8,282 nucleotides of DNA from positions 1-8,282 of the forward strand of contig JAZUFN010000129.1 in the NCBI GenBank assembly GCA_045640725.1. The letters are read 5' to 3'. Both the position numbers and the translations under genes were made by a program. The notes under the pieces were generated by a model that did no database searches, was not told the DNA's origin, and saw only the letters and a list, made by a program, of their open reading frames with translations. The number at the start of each line of letters is the position of its first letter. Within the stretch, counting starts at the first letter, position 1. Source of the DNA: RGIG3528 sp045640725. GTDB lineage: Bacteria > Bacillota > Clostridia > Lachnospirales > Lachnospiraceae. Of this stretch, positions 5,620 through 8,282 are shown piece after piece.

Positions 5620-8282
5620 AGTAAAACTAACAGCTGATCAGCAAAAAGTGGTAGATGCCTCCAACTGCTCTCTTTTGGTGGCAGCGGCTGCGGGGTCAGG
5701 CAAGACAGCGGTGCTGGTAAAAAGAATAATTGAAAAGATAACGGATAAGAAAAAGCCTGCAGATATAGGACGTATGCTTATCGTAACCTTTACCAGAGCA
5801 GCAGCTGCTGAGATGAAGGAGAGAATACGCAAGGCTATTGAAGAAGCACTGGAGCGAGACCCTTCCAATGTTCATTTGCAACAACAGGCCGCTACCATTA
5901 TAAATGCCCAGATATCCACCATTGACTCTTTTTGTACTGCTGTAGTCAGAGAGAATTTTGAAGAGCTTCAGATAGATCCGGGCTTTGGCACCGAGGATGA
6001 AGCAGCAGGCAAATTGTTGGAAGAAGACATACTGGAGGAGCTTTTTCAAGATGAATTTGTAAGGAGTGCCGGACTGCCGGAAGATCCTTTCAGAATACTG
6101 GTACGAAGCTTTGGCTCTTATAAAAGTGATGCAGCGGCCAAGTCCATGGTATTACAGCTGTATCATGTGGCTCAAAATACTCCTGATCCGGAGTACTGGC
6201 TGGACTCACTGCCGGCCATTCAGGATGTTAAATTTTCCGAGGGACCTTTTTATGAAGCTATGATGGCAGATACACTGCGCTCTGTAAATGAGATCCTTCG
6301 CATGAATACCCGAGCCGTGGAGATGTGTAATGAAATAGGCGGGCCAAAGGGCTATCTGGCGTCGCTGGAAGAGGATGCCAGGATCATAAATCACATCAAG
6401 GAAGCAATCGCTGAATATGATACTCTTAGAGAAAGAATGCATGTGGATTTGCCCAAGGCCATTGGCAGAAAAGGCAAAGAGGATGATGAGATACTGGTAA
6501 AACAGGTCCAGGAAATTAGGAAAAGCTACAAAAAGATATTGACCGGTATGGCAGAAGGATACTTTGCCTGTAGCCTGGAAAAACACGATGAAATGCGTGA
6601 GGGCAGCAATGTTGCCATTAAGGCACTTATAGCAGAGACCAAAGAATTTTTGCTACGTATGGATGCTGCCAAAAGGGAAAATAATGCATATGGCTTTTCT
6701 GATATTGCCCATATGGCCTATAAAATCCTTTGTGTTAATAATAATGGGGACGTCATGCCCTCTGAGCGAGCTATGGAAATGCGCAAAAATTACGACGCCA
6801 TTATGATTGATGAATATCAGGATTCCAGCTATCTGCAGGAGTACATGTTATGGGCTATTTCAGGAGAATATGAGGGAGAACCCAATTTATTTATGGTAGG
6901 AGACGTAAAGCAGTCCATCTACTCCTTCAGAAATGCCCGTCCGGAGCTGTTTACCAAGAAGTATAATAAATTCAGCTACGAGGGTGAATACAGAAAGATT
7001 GATCTGTCCATGAACTTCAGAAGTAGGAAAGCAGTGCTGGACAGCATCAACATTATCATGAGAGGAATCATGCGTCGGGATATAGCAGAGATTGAATACG
7101 ATGCTCCGGCTGCTCTCTACTATGGTTCTACCGCCTATACGCCGGATACAGATGCTAATGATACGGAAATCATTTTGGTAACGGCCGAAAGCGAAGAGAT
7201 GGCTGAGGAAGATACACAGCATCTGGGCGAAAATGATATCAGGATTGAAAACAGTATCAAGGACAAGATATACGACGAGGCAATAGCCACGGGACATAGG
7301 ATTCTGCAGCTTTTCCGGGAAAACTTTCAGGTGAGTGATAAGCCTGCGGAGGACGGAAGTCTCCGTACCAGAGAGCTCAGGTACTCTGATATTGCAGTAT
7401 TAGTGCCCAAAAATAAGAATGTAAGTGATCGTTTTATAAATGCCTTTAACGCCCTTGGCATCCCTGTTCAGGCTGAGAGTGCTACCGGCTTTTTTCAGGC
7501 TGTAGAGATAGAAAAAACCATGGCTTTTCTGCGGGTACTGGACAATCCTTACAGTGATCTGCCTATGGCGGCTGTTCTATTCTCAGACTTTGGTGGGTTT
7601 ACGGCAGAGAATTTGGCAGAGCTAAAAATACACTATGGTCAGAAAACGGAAAGCGGGCATCAAAAGAGCCTTTATGATATGGTAAAGGCGGCAGCTTCTG
7701 CAGGACATGAAAAAGCACAGGGTATTCTTAAGCTACTGGCACAAATGAGAGAAGAGGCAAGTTACAGAACTGTTCATGAGATAGTGGAAAAGCTCTATGA
7801 GCTGACCGGATATAAGGATGCTGTAACAGTATTGCCCGGAGGAGAGTCCAGAGCAGCCAATCTGGATTATCTGGTGACGCTTGCTAAAAAGTACGAAAAT
7901 TCTTCTTATGCGGGGCTTCACGACTTTTTACGTTATATTGACCGACTGGTGGAGAGAGATGATGACATGGGGGAGGCAGGAGGCGCTGCCACAGCGGATT
8001 GCGTTACTTTATGTACCATCCACAAAAGTAAAGGTCTGGAATATCCGGTAGTATTTATGTGCGGTGCAGGTTTTAAATTTAACCTGCAGGAGGTTAATGC
8101 TTCTCTCCTTATAGATGAAAAAATGGGACTGGTATCAGCCTATGTGGATACAGAAAAAAAGATAAAGCACAAAACCGCGGGCAGGAGCATTTTACAGCAG
8201 GTCAAGAAAAAGGCCGCTATTGCGGAAAAAGCGCGTAATCTCTATGTGGCGCTAACCCGAGCCAGAGAAAAACTGATCATAG
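5612..8282 (+). CDS. addA: AddA, ATP-dependent helicase/nuclease subunit A (incomplete at window end)
   Basis: This is the helicase subunit of AddAB, an SF1A (UvrD/RecB-like) 3'-to-5' motor. The first 890 residues are present and the frame is open to the last base. Family members run to about 1200, so the C-terminal nuclease domain lies outside. Motifs in order: Q-motif LTADQQ (6-11), Walker A AAAAGSGKT (24-32), Ia IVTFTRAAAAEM (57-68), Ib ISTIDSF (101-107), Walker B DEYQDS (400-405), III VGDVKQSIYSFR (429-440), IV NFRSR (468-472), V IHKSKGLE (803-810) and VI YVALTRAR (878-885). All key residues are kept, so the helicase should be active, unlike AddB's degenerate one. The ATG overlaps the last 8 bases of addB. 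Its Shine-Dalgarno AGGAGGG (5594-5600) lies inside addB, 11 bases upstream. Translational coupling and balanced subunit output are likely. Confidence 0.97.
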   Translation, partial: MAEVKLTADQQKVVDASNCSLLVAAAAGSGKTAVLVKRIIEKITDKKKPADIGRMLIVTFTRAAAAEMKERIRKAIEEALERDPSNVHLQQQAATIINAQISTIDSFCTAVVRENFEELQIDPGFGTEDEAAGKLLEEDILEELFQDEFVRSAGLPEDPFRILVRSFGSYKSDAAAKSMVLQLYHVAQNTPDPEYWLDSLPAIQDVKFSEGPFYEAMMADTLRSVNEILRMNTRAVEMCNEIGGPKGYLASLEEDARIINHIKEAIAEYDTLRERMHVDLPKAIGRKGKEDDEILVKQVQEIRKSYKKILTGMAEGYFACSLEKHDEMREGSNVAIKALIAETKEFLLRMDAAKRENNAYGFSDIAHMAYKILCVNNNGDVMPSERAMEMRKNYDAIMIDEYQDSSYLQEYMLWAISGEYEGEPNLFMVGDVKQSIYSFRNARPELFTKKYNKFSYEGEYRKIDLSMNFRSRKAVLDSINIIMRGIMRRDIAEIEYDAPAALYYGSTAYTPDTDANDTEIILVTAESEEMAEEDTQHLGENDIRIENSIKDKIYDEAIATGHRILQLFRENFQVSDKPAEDGSLRTRELRYSDIAVLVPKNKNVSDRFINAFNALGIPVQAESATGFFQAVEIEKTMAFLRVLDNPYSDLPMAAVLFSDFGGFTAENLAELKIHYGQKTESGHQKSLYDMVKAAASAGHEKAQGILKLLAQMREEASYRTVHEIVEKLYELTGYKDAVTVLPGGESRAANLDYLVTLAKKYENSSYAGLHDFLRYIDRLVERDDDMGEAGGAATADCVTLCTIHKSKGLEYPVVFMCGAGFKFNLQEVNASLLIDEKMGLVSAYVDTEKKIKHKTAGRSILQQVKKKAAIAEKARNLYVALTRAREKLII

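Noticed and set aside
1..8282. CRISPR array, insertion sequence, prophage attachment site or defence island
   Set aside because: I saw no spaced direct repeats, transposase motifs, tRNA-gene-flanked junction or unknown gene cluster. The genes are core functions in the usual order.

Overview
This window looks like ordinary chromosomal core DNA from a low-to-moderate-GC Firmicute, most likely a clostridial Lachnospiraceae-type bacterium. The clues are a tyrosine T-box leader in front of tyrS, a Firmicute-style AddAB (not RecBCD) recombination nuclease with the order addB-addA, consensus TTGACA/TATAAT promoters, AGGAGG ribosome binding sites and a TyrRS whose wording resembles Lachnospiraceae enzymes. 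The genus cannot be fixed from the sequence alone. All intact genes read on the + strand.

Layout. Positions 1-53 are AT-rich spacer in which I see nothing. A promoter at 54-81 drives a structured non-coding RNA at about 88-316, best explained as 6S RNA (ssrS). At 340-606 on the - strand lies a dead fragment of an iron-siderophore/cobalamin-type ABC transporter ATPase. It keeps Walker B, D-loop and H-loop but has lost Walker A, the ABC signature and its C-terminus. A perfect-consensus promoter at 592-619 overlaps the fragment's end and starts the tyrS leader. The leader (about 626-908) is a tyrosine-specific T-box with a UAC specifier, a UGGU acceptor-binding bulge, and mutually exclusive antiterminator and terminator. 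Three small hairpins (919-987) separate it from the tyrS ribosome binding site. tyrS (1017-2243) ends in a strong intrinsic terminator (2253-2282). addB (2332-5619) and addA (5612 to the window edge, incomplete) follow as an overlapping pair.

How the genes work together. tyrS is a self-contained transcription unit controlled by uncharged tRNA-Tyr. addB and addA overlap by 8 bases and encode the two subunits of the helicase-nuclease that resects double-strand breaks and loads RecA. AddA brings the active UvrD-like helicase, and AddB brings a nuclease domain held by an iron-sulphur cluster. The 6S RNA is a global regulator of RNA polymerase and has no obvious functional tie to its neighbours.

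I looked for a new system and did not find one. The points most worth a second look are the internally deleted ABC ATPase remnant whose edge has become the tyrS promoter, the Thr in place of the first His of the TyrRS HIGH motif, the hairpin cluster between the T-box and tyrS, and the details of the 6S-like RNA.
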